Positions 1-6,479 of a DNA stretch of 64,000 bases are shown here, one piece after another. Below the pieces are notes generated by a model. That model ran no database searches and was not told where the DNA came from. It saw only the letters and a list, made by a program, of their open reading frames with translations. Within the stretch, counting starts at the first letter, position 1, and the number at the start of each line of letters is the position of its first letter. Position numbers and translations under genes: made by a program. Origin of the DNA: an uncultured bacterium (GTDB lineage: Bacteria > Bacillota > Bacilli > Lactobacillales > Lactobacillaceae); assembly GCA_905214545.1 (NCBI GenBank), contig CAJMMO010000003.1:1-64000 (forward strand), read 5' to 3'.

Positions 1-828
1 AGCAAATGATGGGCTTTCGTACTTCTTCATAGCTTCGTTAACTTCGTCAGCAGTTACCTTCTTCTTCAAGATGGAAACCAGTTCAGTTTCTGAACCGTCT
101 GGAACTGGAACACGTTGTGCGTGGCCGTTCATCTTACCGTTCAGGTTTGGCAGTACCAGGCCGATAGCCTTAGCAGAACCAGTGGTGTGCGGAATGATGT
201 TTTCAGCAGCAGCACGGGCGTCTTGTTCCTTGCCGCTACGTGCAGGGCCGTCAAGAGTCATTTGAGTACCAGTGTAAGCGTGGATGGTAGTCATAGTGGC
301 TACTTCGATGCCGAATTCCTTGTCCAGAGCAGCTGCCATAGGTGCCAGTGAGTTAGTGGTGCATGAAGCAGCTGAAACGATCTTGTCGTCTGAAGTCAAG
401 GTGTCTTCGTTTACTGAGTAAACGATGGTCTTCAGGTCGTTGCCTGCAGGAGCTGAAATCAGAACACGCTTTGCGCCAGCGTCCAGGTGGGCTTGTGACT
501 TAGCCTTGCTGGTGTAGAAACCAGTACATTCAAGAACGAAGTCAACGCCGTCGTTCTTAACCCAAGGAATGTTTTGAGCTTGTGGTTCTGCGTATACGCG
601 GTACTTCTTGCCGTCAACGATGATTGAGTCATCAGTTGATGAAACTTCGTGGTTGAAGGTGCCGTGGGTAGTGTCGTACTTCAGCAGGTAAGCAAGCATT
701 GCTGGAGTGGTCAAGTCGTTGATAGCAACAACTTCGATGTCCTTAGTCTTTTCACCTAAGTCCATAATGCGACGGAAAGCTAAACGACCGATACGGCCGA
801 AACCGTTAATACCAATTTTAACAGTCAT
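1..828 (-). CDS. gap: Glyceraldehyde-3-phosphate dehydrogenase (3' end off window)
   Basis: Glycolytic enzyme oxidising glyceraldehyde-3-phosphate to 1,3-bisphosphoglycerate with NAD. The visible 276 codons begin with the NAD-binding GINGFGRIGR motif, and the catalytic cysteine lies in SAASCTTNSLAP. The family is usually about 335-340 aa, so roughly the last 60 residues lie left of the window. The ATG at 828 is preceded by a strong Shine-Dalgarno (CCTAAGGAGGAA). cggR ends 57 bases upstream on the same strand, the usual cggR-gap arrangement in Firmicutes, so gap is probably cotranscribed with it. The short intergenic stretch has a small GAGC/GCTC hairpin that could be an mRNA processing point; that is inference. 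Confidence 0.97.
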   Translation of the reverse strand, partial: MTVKIGINGFGRIGRLAFRRIMDLGEKTKDIEVVAINDLTTPAMLAYLLKYDTTHGTFNHEVSSTDDSIIVDGKKYRVYAEPQAQNIPWVKNDGVDFVLECTGFYTSKAKSQAHLDAGAKRVLISAPAGNDLKTIVYSVNEDTLTSDDKIVSAASCTTNSLAPMAAALDKEFGIEVATMTTIHAYTGTQMTLDGPARSGKEQDARAAAENIIPHTTGSAKAIGLVLPNLNGKMNGHAQRVPVPDGSETELVSILKKKVTADEVNEAMKKYESPSFA

Positions 829-885
829 ATCTGATATTCCTCCTTAGGAATCAAGTAACATATAACAATTTATTTTAAACGAGCT

Positions 886-1917
886 TTAAGGCTCCTTTAA
901 AATCTGGTTTGAGGCTCCTTCATCTGTGATCAGCCATGTTTGCCGAGGAGCGCGGCTCAGATAGCTCTTAATTGCGGCGGCCTTGCTGTGGCCGGCTGCA
1001 ACCGTAAAAATATGCGGGACCCGGTGCAGGTCTTTCAACTGCAAGCCGATGCTGGGGATCTGCTCGACGATGTTGCCGTCTTTGTCAAAAAAGCAACCGA
1101 AGCATTCCCCGACCGCCCCTTTTGCCAAAAGGTTGGACTTTTGGAAGGGAGTCAGGTCCCGGCGCGCGATCATCTCTGGTGCGCGCCCGATGCTGTGAAT
1201 AACTGCATCCGTATGGGAGATGTCTGACAGAACGCTCACAATCGCCTCGTCGTGGATGAGCGAGCGGTAAGCGGTCTCGGACACGCTTTCGGGCAGGTAC
1301 AGCGCCCGGTAGCGGCCGTGGGTCGACTGGGCGCTGACCTGGGCAATCGTATTGCACTGCAGCTCGGCGTTGTCGCCGATGGCCCCGCGCCCTGGCACAA
1401 AGACCAGCTCGCGGTAGTTGCTCAGCCGCGGCGATAAAAACCGGGCCAGGTTGGCCATCGTGGTCCCATCAAAGACAGTTATAACACTTTTTCCCAGTGG
1501 TAAAAGCAGGTCCAGGGCCGCATTTAATTCGTTGGCACACAATTCGATGGTGCCCGGATCGCGGTCCAGGTCGCCCGGGACGATGAACACCCGGTCGATG
1601 TTGAACATGGCTTCGAGCTCGTGTTCCCGCTGGCTGGCCTTGAAGAAATTCTCGACCACCGGCCGGACCTGCTCGAGCACACGCCGGCCCTTGTCAGTCA
1701 GGCTCATCCCCCGCCGCTCGATGGCAAGCAGCCCCAGCTGCTTGAGATAGTCGGTTTCGGTGCGCAGGCTGCGCTCAGACAAGCCCAGCTTCTTGGCAAC
1801 GGTCCGCCTGCCCACTGGCGCTAGATTGGCCACCTGAACTAGGATCAGGTAGCGCTGTCGGACTGTCTTTATCACGTCGGGGACGAGGCTTTGCAACCAG
1901 ATGAAATCTGTATTCAT
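886..1917 (-). CDS. cggR: Central glycolytic genes regulator CggR
   Basis: SorC/DeoR-type repressor of the gap operon whose inducer in Bacillus subtilis is fructose-1,6-bisphosphate. The 343 residues start with a helix-turn-helix domain (about 30-70, including VAKKLGLSERSLRTETDYLKQLGLL), followed by a phosphosugar-binding domain (about 90-340) with GTTMANLARFL and GRGAIGDNAE. Length matches the family (about 340). It lies directly upstream of gap on the same strand. Its ATG overlaps the stop of a short upstream ORF as ATGA, so its translation may be coupled to that leader. A purine-rich GGAGGAAAG sits just before the ATG. Confidence 0.95.
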   Translation of the reverse strand: MNTDFIWLQSLVPDVIKTVRQRYLILVQVANLAPVGRRTVAKKLGLSERSLRTETDYLKQLGLLAIERRGMSLTDKGRRVLEQVRPVVENFFKASQREHELEAMFNIDRVFIVPGDLDRDPGTIELCANELNAALDLLLPLGKSVITVFDGTTMANLARFLSPRLSNYRELVFVPGRGAIGDNAELQCNTIAQVSAQSTHGRYRALYLPESVSETAYRSLIHDEAIVSVLSDISHTDAVIHSIGRAPEMIARRDLTPFQKSNLLAKGAVGECFGCFFDKDGNIVEQIPSIGLQLKDLHRVPHIFTVAAGHSKAAAIKSYLSRAPRQTWLITDEGASNQILKEP

Positions 1918-2012
1918 GCAGCCTTTCCTCCTACGGGCCCGCTAGCGGCCAGGTGTTGGTCGCTCAGCGTCCCAATTTGTCTAAAAACAATAGAGAAATC
2001 AAGTAAGATCAT
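1914..2012 (-). CDS. Candidate 32-codon leader ORF coupled to cggR
   Basis: Between the cggR promoter and cggR is a complete short reading frame with a strong Shine-Dalgarno (GGAGGAGAAATC then ATG). It encodes a 32-residue peptide starting MILLDFSIVF, and its TGA overlaps the cggR start as ATGA. The spacing and overlap look like translational coupling. I do not recognise the peptide. It could be a true small protein, a regulatory leader, or a chance frame over a CggR-binding region. The ribosome site is the main reason to list it. Confidence 0.45.
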   Translation of the reverse strand: MILLDFSIVFRQIGTLSDQHLAASGPVGGKAA

Positions 2013-2033
2013 GATTTCTCCTCCGACAAATTT

Positions 2034-2062
2034 AGTATAGCAAGCGCTAATTTTTTTTGCAA
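2034..2062 (-). promoter_or_regulatory. Promoter of the cggR-gap operon
   Basis: On the minus strand TTGCAA (2062-2057) and TATACT (2039-2034) are separated by 17 bases. The site reads toward the leader ORF and cggR. It is divergent from the tRNA-Arg promoter. Confidence 0.7.
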
Positions 2063-2088
2063 ACCTTTTCACTAACGATTTTCTGCTC

Positions 2089-2116
2089 TTGTCTGCAGGC
2101 TTTTTTTTGCTATAAT
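2089..2116 (+). promoter_or_regulatory. Promoter of tRNA-Arg
   Basis: TTGTCT (2089-2094), a 16-base spacer and a perfect TATAAT (2111-2116) lie 11 bases before the mature tRNA 5' end. Confidence 0.7.
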
Positions 2117-2127
2117 AACTGATGTAT

Positions 2128-2199
2128 GCGCCCTTAGTGTAATGGATCGCACGTAAGATTCCGGTTCTTAAGATCTGGGTTCGACTCCCAGGGGGCGCA
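2128..2199 (+). tRNA. tRNA-Arg (anticodon CCG)
   Basis: A full cloverleaf can be drawn. The acceptor stem GCGCCCT pairs with GGGGCGC with one terminal T-G wobble. The anticodon stem TAAGA/TCTTA encloses a seven-base loop with anticodon CCG, which reads CGG (Arg). The T arm is CTGGG-TTCGACT-CCCAG. CCA is not encoded. It is a single tRNA gene between its own promoter and terminator. Confidence 0.93.
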
Positions 2200-2205
2200 C
2201 CTTTT

Positions 2206-2237
2206 AAGCTTTGGCTTTTTTGGCCAAAGCTTTTTTT
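2206..2237 (+). terminator. Terminator after tRNA-Arg
   Basis: A 10-bp perfect stem AAGCTTTGGC/GCCAAAGCTT with a 7-base loop is followed by a T tract. Confidence 0.85.
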
Positions 2238-2238
2238 A

Positions 2239-2267
2239 TTGACCCCGTCTCTTAGTTATGGTTTAAT
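2239..2267 (+). promoter_or_regulatory. clpP promoter
   Basis: TTGACC (2239-2244), a 17-base spacer and TTTAAT (2262-2267). The -10 box abuts the CIRCE operator, which would therefore cover the start of transcription. Confidence 0.75.
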
Positions 2268-2293
2268 TAGCACTGTACTTCAAAGAGTGCTAA
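2267..2293 (+). promoter_or_regulatory. CIRCE operator (HrcA site) of clpP
   Basis: TTAGCACTG, nine bases, then GAGTGCTAA: the canonical 9-9-9 CIRCE layout with one base differing from the consensus left arm TTAGCACTC. It sits between the -10 box and the clpP ribosome-binding site. HrcA is the known repressor for this motif; its gene is not in the window. Confidence 0.9.
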
Positions 2294-2318
2294 TTTTTAA
2301 AACATGGAGGTAAATAAT

Positions 2319-2903
2319 ATGCTTGTACCTACTGTTATCGAGCAGTCAGCACGCGGCGAACGCGCCTACGACATTTACTCCCGTCTGTTAAAGGACCGGA
2401 TTATTATGCTGAGCGGCGAAGTCAACGACCAAATGGCAAACTCAATTATTGCCCAGCTGCTCTTCTTGGATGCACAAGACAATACTAAAGACATTTCCTT
2501 ATACATCAACTCACCTGGCGGCGTGATCACCTCAGGCATGGCCATTGTCGACACCATGAACTTCATTAAGTCCGATGTCTCAACCATCGCTACTGGCATG
2601 GCAGCTTCCATGGCTTCTATTATTTTGGCAAGCGGCGCCAAGGGCAAACGTTTCGCCCTGCCGCACGCTACTGTCCTGATCCACCAGCCTTTGGGCGGTG
2701 CACAAGGCCAGGCAACCGAAATTGAAATTGCCGCTAAAGAAATTGTTAAAACCAGAAAGATGATCAACGGCATCTTGCACGACACGACCGGTCAGCCGCT
2801 GGAAAAGATCCAAGCTGATACCGAACGCGACAACTACATGACCGCGCAAGAAGCTAAGGACTACGGCCTGATTGACAAGATCATGGTCAACAAGAACAAG
2901 TAA
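2319..2903 (+). CDS. clpP: ATP-dependent Clp protease proteolytic subunit ClpP
   Basis: Serine protease that forms the double-heptamer barrel of Clp proteases and works with ClpE, ClpX and similar unfoldases. In the 194-residue product the catalytic triad is visible: Ser97 in GMAASMAS, His122 in TVLIHQP, and Asp171 in the ADTERDNYMT segment. I start at the ATG at 2319 (MLVPTVIEQS) because GGAGG overlaps an in-frame ATG at 2304, leaving the second ATG at the proper distance. The gene has its own promoter with a CIRCE operator, implying HrcA control and heat induction. A bidirectional terminator separates it from convergent whiA. Confidence 0.98.
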   Translation: MLVPTVIEQSARGERAYDIYSRLLKDRIIMLSGEVNDQMANSIIAQLLFLDAQDNTKDISLYINSPGGVITSGMAIVDTMNFIKSDVSTIATGMAASMASIILASGAKGKRFALPHATVLIHQPLGGAQGQATEIEIAAKEIVKTRKMINGILHDTTGQPLEKIQADTERDNYMTAQEAKDYGLIDKIMVNKNK

Positions 2904-2913
2904 TTTTAAGCAC

Positions 2914-2950
2914 ACAAAAAAAGCACTTCCAATTGGAAGTGCTTTTTTTA
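2914..2950. terminator. Bidirectional terminator between clpP and whiA
   Basis: The palindrome GCACTTCCAATTGGAAGTGC is flanked by A and T runs, so it works in both directions. The whiA stop codon lies in its T tract. Confidence 0.9.
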
Positions 2951-3883
2951 TTTGGCTAAATCTTCGGCCAGCTGGTGGAGCTTTTGGAAGCGGTGGTTGA
3001 TCCCCGACTTGGAGATCGGGCCGTCCGGCACCTGTTCGGCCACCTCTTTCAAGGACAGCTCCTGGTTTTCCAGGCGAAAGCGCGCCAGCACCTGCAGCTT
3101 TTCCGGCAGGTTGGCCAGGCCCATCTTGTCTTCGATGATCCGGATGTCTTGGACCTGCCGGGCCGCGGCCGTCGCCGTCTTTTTCAGGTTGGCCGTGTCG
3201 CAGTTGACCAGGCGGTTCACCGAATTGCGCATGTCGCGCATGATGCGGAGGTCTTCAAAGGCCAGCATCGCCTTGACCGCGCCCGTGATGTGCAAAAAGT
3301 CGCCGATTTTTTCGGCCTCTTTCAAATACACGATGTAGCCGCTGCGCCGCGGCGTCAGCTTCGGGTTTAAGTCGAAAAACTTCTGCATCAATTCGGCCAG
3401 CCCTTCGGCCTGGTCGTGGTAGAGCGAATAAATCTCTAAGTGGTAGCGGCTGGTTTCGGGGTTGTTGACGCTGCCGCCGGCCAAAAAGGCCCCGCGCAAG
3501 TACGACATCGCCCGCTGGCGGGAGTTTTTAATCTTCTCCGGCACCGAGGTGATGATCCCGGCCGTCGGCGAGATGATGTCTAAATCCTGCAGGATCGGCT
3601 GGACTTCCTGGTTCAGCCGGACCAAAAACTGCAGGTTTTTTTTCAGCTTCATCTTTTTAGAAACAATTAAGAGCGGTTCGACCCCGTAGGCCAGCTTAAT
3701 CAGGGAAAAAACGCGCCGGGCAATGGCCGGATTTTCAGTCGTAATGTCTAAGCTGATCTGGCCGTCGTGCAGGTTTAAGACGCCGTTCATCCTTAAAAAA
3801 GCAGACAGCTCGGCTTTGGCATGTTCCGGGTGCACCTTGAGTGCGGTCAGTTCTTTTTTAACTTGGGAAGCGTAGCTAGTCAT
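2948..3883 (-). CDS. whiA: DNA-binding protein WhiA
   Basis: WhiA-family protein of about 311 aa: an N-terminal degenerate LAGLIDADG homing-endonuclease fold and a C-terminal helix-turn-helix (around LSLKEVAEQVPDGPISKSGINHRFQKL). In Firmicutes it is linked to cell division and chromosome segregation; in Streptomyces to sporulation. I start at the ATG at 3883 (MTSYASQVKKEL), the family's usual beginning; a longer frame adds eleven atypical residues. It is last in the conserved rapZ-yvcK-whiA operon, with 1 base between the yvcK stop and its start. Confidence 0.95.
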   Translation of the reverse strand: MTSYASQVKKELTALKVHPEHAKAELSAFLRMNGVLNLHDGQISLDITTENPAIARRVFSLIKLAYGVEPLLIVSKKMKLKKNLQFLVRLNQEVQPILQDLDIISPTAGIITSVPEKIKNSRQRAMSYLRGAFLAGGSVNNPETSRYHLEIYSLYHDQAEGLAELMQKFFDLNPKLTPRRSGYIVYLKEAEKIGDFLHITGAVKAMLAFEDLRIMRDMRNSVNRLVNCDTANLKKTATAAARQVQDIRIIEDKMGLANLPEKLQVLARFRLENQELSLKEVAEQVPDGPISKSGINHRFQKLHQLAEDLAK

Positions 3884-3884
3884 C

Positions 3885-4910
3885 TCACACCTGCTCTCTC
3901 TTGCAATAAGAAGCAAACGCCCGCCGCAGGACCTCCTGGGCGACCTTGTTGCCGTCGTGGAAGGCCAGGCCGTCTTTTTGGTAGAGCAAGTCGGCGGTGA
4001 TCACCCGGCAGCCTTGCGCGCGCAGGCCCGCAAAGTCGTGGCGGACCGGCTCCAAGTAGCGGTCGCTTTTTTCAATCTGGAATTTGCTCATGTCGATCGG
4101 CCGGCCGTTGATCAGGACCGTGTCGATGTAGTGGCCGCCCAGGTGGCTGTTGATCACGCGCACGTGGTCGGCGTCGGAAAAGTGGTCGGTTTCGCCCTCC
4201 TGGGTCATGATGTTGCAGATATAGATGACCTCGGCCTTGGTCTGCCGCACGGCCTCGCCCAAGTTGGGGATCATGAGGTTCGGCAGGATCGAGGTAAACA
4301 GGCTCCCCGGCCCCAGCACCACCGCGTCGGCCTGCATGATGGCCGCCAGCACCGGCAGCACCGCTTGCGGCGTCGCGGTCGAGTCGCTGTCCGTGACCCA
4401 GACGCGCTTGATTCTTTTGTCCTGGGCGGAAATCTCGCTTTCGCCGCGGCAGATCGTGCCGTCGACGAACTGCGCGTTTAAAGTCAGCGGTTCGTTTGAG
4501 GCTGGAAAAACGTGGCCATCAATCTTCATCATCTGGCTCAAGTCTTGCACCGCGCTGAAGATGTCGCCCTTCATCTCGTTCAAGGCGGCAATGATCAGGT
4601 TGCCGATCGCATGCCCTGCAAAGAAGGCGTCTTCTGACTTGAAGCGGTACTGGAAGATGTCCTTGGCCTCTTGCGGCAGGTCGGACAAGGCCGCCAGGAC
4701 GTTGCGGATGTCGCCGGGCGGCACCACGTTGATGTAGTTGCGCAAAGCGCCTGACGAGCCGCCGTCGTCGGCCACGGTCACGATCGCCGTAATCTCGGCG
4801 CGGTTTTTCAGGGCCTTTAAGATCACCGGCAGGCCCGTGCCGCCGCCAATGACGACCACCCGAGGCTGGCGCCTTTTAATGACCCTGACAATTTTAGTAG
4901 TCTGCGCCAA
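3885..4910 (-). CDS. yvcK: Gluconeogenesis factor YvcK (UDP-GlcNAc-binding)
   Basis: YvcK/CofD-like protein of 341 aa with the N-terminal nucleotide-binding loop VVIGGGTGLPVILKALK and a conserved VADDGGSSGALR segment. In Bacillus it binds UDP-GlcNAc and is needed for growth on gluconeogenic substrates and for normal cell-wall synthesis. The start is probably TTG at 4910: a stop lies two codons upstream in frame, and AGGTGAT just ahead matches the ribosomal anti-Shine-Dalgarno. It lies between rapZ (10 bases upstream) and whiA. Confidence 0.94.
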   Translation of the reverse strand: MAQTTKIVRVIKRRQPRVVVIGGGTGLPVILKALKNRAEITAIVTVADDGGSSGALRNYINVVPPGDIRNVLAALSDLPQEAKDIFQYRFKSEDAFFAGHAIGNLIIAALNEMKGDIFSAVQDLSQMMKIDGHVFPASNEPLTLNAQFVDGTICRGESEISAQDKRIKRVWVTDSDSTATPQAVLPVLAAIMQADAVVLGPGSLFTSILPNLMIPNLGEAVRQTKAEVIYICNIMTQEGETDHFSDADHVRVINSHLGGHYIDTVLINGRPIDMSKFQIEKSDRYLEPVRHDFAGLRAQGCRVITADLLYQKDGLAFHDGNKVAQEVLRRAFASYCKREQV

Positions 4911-4920
4911 TCCTCATCAC

Positions 4921-5796
4921 CTACTTTCTGATGTAGCGGCTGACCTCGCGGTGTTCGATGTCAACCGGGTACTTTTTGGCCAAGTCGCGGGCCAGCTGCT
5001 GGGCAATCGACACGCTGCGGTGCTGGCCGCCGGTACAGCCGATCGCGATCGTCAGCTTTTCCTTGCCCTCGGCGACGTAGCCCGGAATCGCCGTCTTCAG
5101 CATGTCTAAAAACTTCTGGTAAAAGACCTTCGTCTCCGGCTTGGACATCACATAATCGAAGACCTTGCGGTCCAGGCCGGTAAAAGGCTTCAGGCTTGGA
5201 ATGTAAAAAGGATTCGGCAAAAAGCGCACGTCCATCACGATGTCGGCGTCGATCGGCATCCCGTACTTGAAGCCGAAGCTCATGACCTCGATCCGGAACA
5301 TCTTGTTGGACGCTTCGTTGAATTCGCCCACTAACCTTTTTTTCAGTTCCTTAGGCGTCAGCTTAGAAGTGTCGATGATGATGTTCGACCGGGTCTTGAC
5401 CGGGGCCAAGATCTTGCGCTCTTCTTCGATGGCGTCGAGCATGCGGCCGTTTTTAGCAAGCGGCGGCAAGCGGCGGGTCTCCTTGTAGCGGGCCACCAGG
5501 GTGTCGTTGCTGCATTCCAAAAAGACAATCGTCGCGGTGACCTGCTTGTTGTCTTCCAGAGAATCGATTGATTCAACCAAGTCCTTGTAAAAGCTGCGCA
5601 CGCGCAGGTCGATGACTACGGCCACCTTGTTGAAGTCGTTGGAGTTGATCATCAGCTCCCAAAAACTCCCCAGCAGCGTCGGCGGCAAGTTGTCGGTCAC
5701 AAAATAGCCCATGTCCTCTAAAGAATGAATTGCTACGGTCTTGCCGGCACCGCTCATCCCGGTCACAATCAGCAAGCGCTTTTTATTATTAGTCAT
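4921..5796 (-). CDS. rapZ: RNase adapter protein RapZ (YvcJ) family
   Basis: P-loop NTPase of the RapZ/YvcJ family, 291 aa. Walker A is in TGMSGAGKTVAIHSLED near the N-terminus, and the C-terminal half contains the conserved GCTGGQHRSVSIAQQL. In E. coli RapZ targets GlmZ RNA and senses glucosamine-6-phosphate; in Firmicutes the role is less clear, with GTP hydrolysis and competence effects reported for YvcJ. The start at 5796 (MTNNKKRLL) is chosen because GGAGG lies 8 bases ahead; an in-frame ATG five codons upstream overlaps that site. First gene of rapZ-yvcK-whiA. Confidence 0.95.
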   Translation of the reverse strand: MTNNKKRLLIVTGMSGAGKTVAIHSLEDMGYFVTDNLPPTLLGSFWELMINSNDFNKVAVVIDLRVRSFYKDLVESIDSLEDNKQVTATIVFLECSNDTLVARYKETRRLPPLAKNGRMLDAIEEERKILAPVKTRSNIIIDTSKLTPKELKKRLVGEFNEASNKMFRIEVMSFGFKYGMPIDADIVMDVRFLPNPFYIPSLKPFTGLDRKVFDYVMSKPETKVFYQKFLDMLKTAIPGYVAEGKEKLTIAIGCTGGQHRSVSIAQQLARDLAKKYPVDIEHREVSRYIRK

Positions 5797-5819
5797 GGCA
5801 AAATCCTCCATCTACTAAA

Positions 5820-5830
5820 ATTATATCATA
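5820..5830 (-). promoter_or_regulatory. Extended -10 promoter of rapZ-yvcK-whiA
   Basis: The minus strand reads TATGATATAAT, a perfect -10 with an extended TG. The -35 region is weak. It lies just before the rapZ ribosome site. Confidence 0.6.
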
Positions 5831-5860
5831 GCAACCGGTCCGGGCGTTTCTTTTTACCCA

Positions 5861-5890
5861 TTAAAAAAAGCCCTGCTGAAACAGGGCTTT
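5861..5890 (-). terminator. Terminator of the DUF308 gene
   Basis: Stem AAAGCCCTG/CAGGGCTTT, followed on the minus strand by a run of seven Ts. Confidence 0.85.
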
Positions 5891-5894
5891 AAGA

Positions 5895-6440
5895 CTAGCG
5901 CCGTGCAAACGCTAAGACAATTTCGTTGATGCCGAAGATGATCAGCGTGAAGGCCAGCAGGTAGCTCAGGCTGAAGGCCGTCACTACCGGGTTGAGCAGG
6001 ATCATCACCGCCAAGATCAGGCAGAGGATGTTCAAAACCAGGTTGAAGACAAACGAGCCTGTCGAAAAGTCCCGCAGGTGCCATGAAAAGACAATCCCGA
6101 CGATGGCGTCAGCGACAAACCAAATGCCGACCATGATCGCCAGAGACAGCGCGCCGACCTGCTGGTAGAACAGGAATAAAATCCCGATGACGATGTCGAC
6201 GATCGCGGAGATCAAAGTCGACCAGCTCGGGCCAAAGAAGTTGTGGAAGCGGCTGTAAGCTGACAGCCACACGATCCCCTGCATGATGGATAAAAGCGCA
6301 AAGGCGATGACTAAAAAGCGCAGGCCCTTGCCCGGGTAACGCAAGACATAAATGCCGACTACAGCCGACAAAACGCCGGCAACCAGCAGCCCCCAATCGA
6401 AGCCGCGCGGCATCCGATTTTGATTGCTAAAAGAAAACAT
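5895..6440 (-). CDS. HdeD/DUF308-family membrane protein
   Basis: A 181-residue integral membrane protein with about six hydrophobic helices arranged as short hairpins, typical of the HdeD/DUF308 family (two tandem DUF308 units). Recognisable stretches are GLLVAGVLSAVVGIYVLRYP and the final LLAFTLIIFGINEIVLAFARR. HdeD was named for acid-resistance loci of enterobacteria, but its biochemical role is unknown, so no function is assigned. I use the ATG at 6440 because AGGGAGG lies 9 bases before it; an earlier ATG overlaps that sequence. Monocistronic between uvrA and rapZ. Confidence 0.8.
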   Translation of the reverse strand: MFSFSNQNRMPRGFDWGLLVAGVLSAVVGIYVLRYPGKGLRFLVIAFALLSIMQGIVWLSAYSRFHNFFGPSWSTLISAIVDIVIGILFLFYQQVGALSLAIMVGIWFVADAIVGIVFSWHLRDFSTGSFVFNLVLNILCLILAVMILLNPVVTAFSLSYLLAFTLIIFGINEIVLAFARR

Positions 6441-6479
6441 AGATGAAAACCTCCCTTTCATTCCTTAAAGGTCATTTTA

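Noticed and set aside
2040..2055. cre-like AGCAAGCGCTAATT in the cggR promoter
   Set aside because: Four mismatches to consensus, including both ends.
2304..2318. Earlier ATG start for clpP
   Set aside because: It overlaps the GGAGG ribosome site that serves the ATG at 2319, and adds residues not typical of ClpP.
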